DNA from: an uncultured Gammaproteobacteria bacterium
Lineage (GTDB): Bacteria; Pseudomonadota; Gammaproteobacteria; GCA-001735895
Assembly (NCBI GenBank): GCA_937980285.1
Contig: CALJQI010000383.1
Span: forward strand, 1 to 7,015
Length of the DNA: 7,015 bases
Direction of reading: 5' to 3'
Part shown: in pieces, positions 5,201 through 7,015 of the stretch
Numbering within the stretch: position 1 is the stretch's first letter
How the letters are laid out: each line of letters starts with the position of its first letter
Position numbers and translations under genes: made by a program
The notes under the pieces: generated by a model
Databases searched by the model: none
Told to the model about the DNA's origin: nothing
Seen by the model: only the letters and a program-made list of their open reading frames with translations

Positions 5201-7015
5201 TCAAGGCTTGTAAATATCGACGCTGTCGCCACCGTTGAGTTTTTTAAACAGTTGCGCGCGCGTTTCCGCAACCGATTCAATGCTGGCCTGCTTGACGTGC
5301 CCGAAGCCGCGGATCTTCTGCGGCAGACCGGCGATCTCGACCGAGAGGTCGAAGTTGTCGGTGTTGACGGCATCGAACAGTTGCTCGATATCCTGTTCGT
5401 AGTCGGTGATCAGTTTGCGTTCCTGCTTGCGCTCGGCGCTGTAGCCGAAGATGTCGAGCGCGCCGCCGCGCAGGTTCTTCAGGCCGGCGAGCAGGCGAAA
5501 CAACGGCATCACCCAGCCGCCGAACTCGCGTTTCAGCGGGACCCCGGTTTGGGCATCGCGCTTCGCCAGCAGCGGCGGCGCCAGGTGGAAGCGCAGCTTG
5601 AAATCGCCATCGAACTGCGCCGCCAGCGTTTTCTCGAAGTCGCCGTTGCTGTAAAGCCTGGCTACTTCGTATTCGTCCTTGTAGGCCAGCAGGCTGAAGT
5701 AACTGCGCGCCACCGCCTCGGTCAGGGCGGTGCTGTCGTCGCCTTTAAGCGAGCGTTCTATTTTTTGTACCCGATCCACCAGTTTCCGGTAACGCTCGGC
5801 GTAGGCCTGGTCCTGGTAGTCGGTCAGGTAACTAGCCCGGTAGTCGACGATTTCGTCGAGGTCGGATTGCTCCGCCGGAGTCTGGTGCGGCTGTTCGAAG
5901 CCGGCGGCCTGGCGCACCGCCTCGGCGTCGGCTACGTATCGCCGTCCCCACAGAAAGGCTTGCTGGTTCTTTTCCACGGCCACCCCGTTGAGCTCGATCG
6001 CCTGCAGTATCGAGGTCTCGTCGAGCGGCACCAGGCCATGCTGGTAGGCCACTCCGAGCAGCATGAAATTGGAGAAGATCGCGTCGCCGAGCAGGCTGTT
6101 GGCCAGCCGCGTGGCGTTGACGAAGTGCCCGCGCCCGGCTCCTATTTCGTCGCTGATGGTATCCTGCATGTCGTCGATCGGGAACACCGCGTCCGGGTCG
6201 CGGGTGAAATCGGCGGTCGGCGACAGGTGGCTGTTGATCACCGCATGCGAAGTTTCGCGATTGAGCTTGGCCAGCGCGTCGTTGGCCGCCGAAACAACGA
6301 GGTCGGCGCCGAGCACCAGGTTGGCTTCGCCGGACGGGATGCGCACCGAGTAGATTTCGCGCTGCCGGTTGGCCAGTCGCACATGCCCTGTAACCGCGCC
6401 AAACTTTTGCGCCAGCCCGGTCTGGTTGAGCACCGATACGCCCTTGTCCTCGATATGCGCGGCCATGCCGAGCACCGCGCCGACGGTGAGGATGCCGGTG
6501 CCGCCGATACCGGTGATCAGGATACTGTAGGTATCGTCGATCGGCTGTCGTTGCGGGGCGGGGAGCGCGGCCCATTGACCGCCGTCTTCGACACCGGTCT
6601 TTTTACGCAGGGCGCCGCCGTGAACGGTGACGAAACTCGGGCAGAAACCGCGCAAACAGGAAAAGTCCTTGTTACAGGCGCTTTGATCGATCGCGCGCTT
6701 GCGTCCGAGTCTTGTCTGTTTCGGGATAATCGACAGACAGTTCGACTGTACGCCGCAGTCGCCGCAACCCTCGCACACGGCCGCATTGATGACGGCGCGT
6801 TTGGCCGGATCGGGAAGAATGCCCTTTTTACGCCGGCGGCGTTTTTCAGCGGCACAGGTTTGCGCGTAAATTAGCGCCGTGCAGCCCGGCGTGTCGCGCA
6901 GTTCCTGCTGTACCGAATCGAGTTCACGGCGATGCGATACCGAGACGCCGTCGTACTGCGCCTCGGCGCTATTGCGGTAGAGTTCCGGCTGGTCCGATAC
7001 CAGCACGATGCGTTT
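5201..7015 (-). CDS. Indolepyruvate:ferredoxin oxidoreductase, long fused form, C-terminal 604 residues (cut by window edge)
   Basis: Decarboxylates indolepyruvate and other aryl 2-oxoacids from aromatic amino acid transamination, passing electrons through iron-sulfur clusters; cytoplasmic. The visible part begins in the linker after the thiamine-diphosphate region. A ferredoxin-like cluster site follows, with the diagnostic string CEGCGDCGVQSNCLS (Cys81, 84, 87 and 93 of the visible peptide) and further cysteines at 114, 120 and 125 (CLRGFC). Next is the gamma-type 2-oxoacid oxidoreductase domain from about 164, opening with ITGIGGTGILTVGAVLG (glycine-rich loop 169-174), then an alpha-helical C-terminal region of about 190 residues typical of the roughly 1,150-residue fused bacterial enzyme (DUF6537-like, from memory). 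The frame stays open to the edge; the GTG near 7006 is an internal valine (KRIVLVSD), not a start. The N-terminal TPP-binding half lies outside. It is the first visible gene of the probable three-gene minus-strand unit. Confidence 0.93.
   Translation of the reverse strand, partial: KRIVLVSDQPELYRNSAEAQYDGVSVSHRRELDSVQQELRDTPGCTALIYAQTCAAEKRRRRKKGILPDPAKRAVINAAVCEGCGDCGVQSNCLSIIPKQTRLGRKRAIDQSACNKDFSCLRGFCPSFVTVHGGALRKKTGVEDGGQWAALPAPQRQPIDDTYSILITGIGGTGILTVGAVLGMAAHIEDKGVSVLNQTGLAQKFGAVTGHVRLANRQREIYSVRIPSGEANLVLGADLVVSAANDALAKLNRETSHAVINSHLSPTADFTRDPDAVFPIDDMQDTISDEIGAGRGHFVNATRLANSLLGDAIFSNFMLLGVAYQHGLVPLDETSILQAIELNGVAVEKNQQAFLWGRRYVADAEAVRQAAGFEQPHQTPAEQSDLDEIVDYRASYLTDYQDQAYAERYRKLVDRVQKIERSLKGDDSTALTEAVARSYFSLLAYKDEYEVARLYSNGDFEKTLAAQFDGDFKLRFHLAPPLLAKRDAQTGVPLKREFGGWVMPLFRLLAGLKNLRGGALDIFGYSAERKQERKLITDYEQDIEQLFDAVNTDNFDLSVEIAGLPQKIRGFGHVKQASIESVAETRAQLFKKLNGGDSVDIYKP

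Noticed and set aside
5189..6874. 561-codon open frame on the plus strand opposite the oxidoreductase
   Set aside because: It is a mirror frame of a GC-rich gene with unmistakable cluster and nucleotide-loop motifs; its own translation shows no recognisable domain and is dominated by Arg, Ala, Gly, Val and His runs.

Overview
The window looks like a piece of a proteobacterial chromosome, most likely gammaproteobacterial. This is inferred from gene types, strong Shine-Dalgarno sites and dispersed-repeat style; no rRNA or marker gene is present to confirm it. It has two unlike halves. Positions 1 to about 2390 form an AT-richer, gene-sparse accessory stretch with small genes, a broken gene and several repeats. 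Positions 2391-7015 are GC-rich, densely coding and entirely on the minus strand.

Left half: a small unrecognised minus-strand gene runs off the left edge (1-100, with an excellent ribosome binding site). Across a divergent spacer lies a plus-strand hemerythrin-like (HHE) protein gene (422-859). A repeat-like boundary motif follows, then the remains of a DUF3784-like small membrane protein gene, truncated at the 5' end and broken by one apparent base deletion (900-1189). Next is a 459-base spacer holding a nested inverted repeat (1263-1397) and three 11-base direct repeats (1471-1502). A 113-residue protein of unknown function (1649-1990) follows, then a roughly 400-base spacer with a copy of what looks like a widespread bacterial dispersed repeat (2298-2323).

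Right half, read in the direction of transcription (right to left): the C-terminal 604 residues of a long fused indolepyruvate:ferredoxin oxidoreductase (5201-7015, cut by the right edge); a membrane adenylate/guanylate cyclase with an extracytoplasmic Cache-type sensor, HAMP linker and class III catalytic domain (3349-5136); and an arginase/agmatinase-family ureohydrolase (2391-3344) starting 4 bases after the cyclase stop codon. The spacing (64 bases, then 4) suggests one transcript. It would join aromatic 2-oxoacid catabolism, cyclic-nucleotide signalling from an external ligand, and cleavage of a guanidino compound. The combination, the His-to-Asp change in a metal-ligand motif of the ureohydrolase, and the Lys-to-Gln change at a base-recognition position of the cyclase are the most interesting protein-level points. 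I see no CRISPR array, tRNA, rRNA or intact transposase, and no convincing evidence of a wholly new system.
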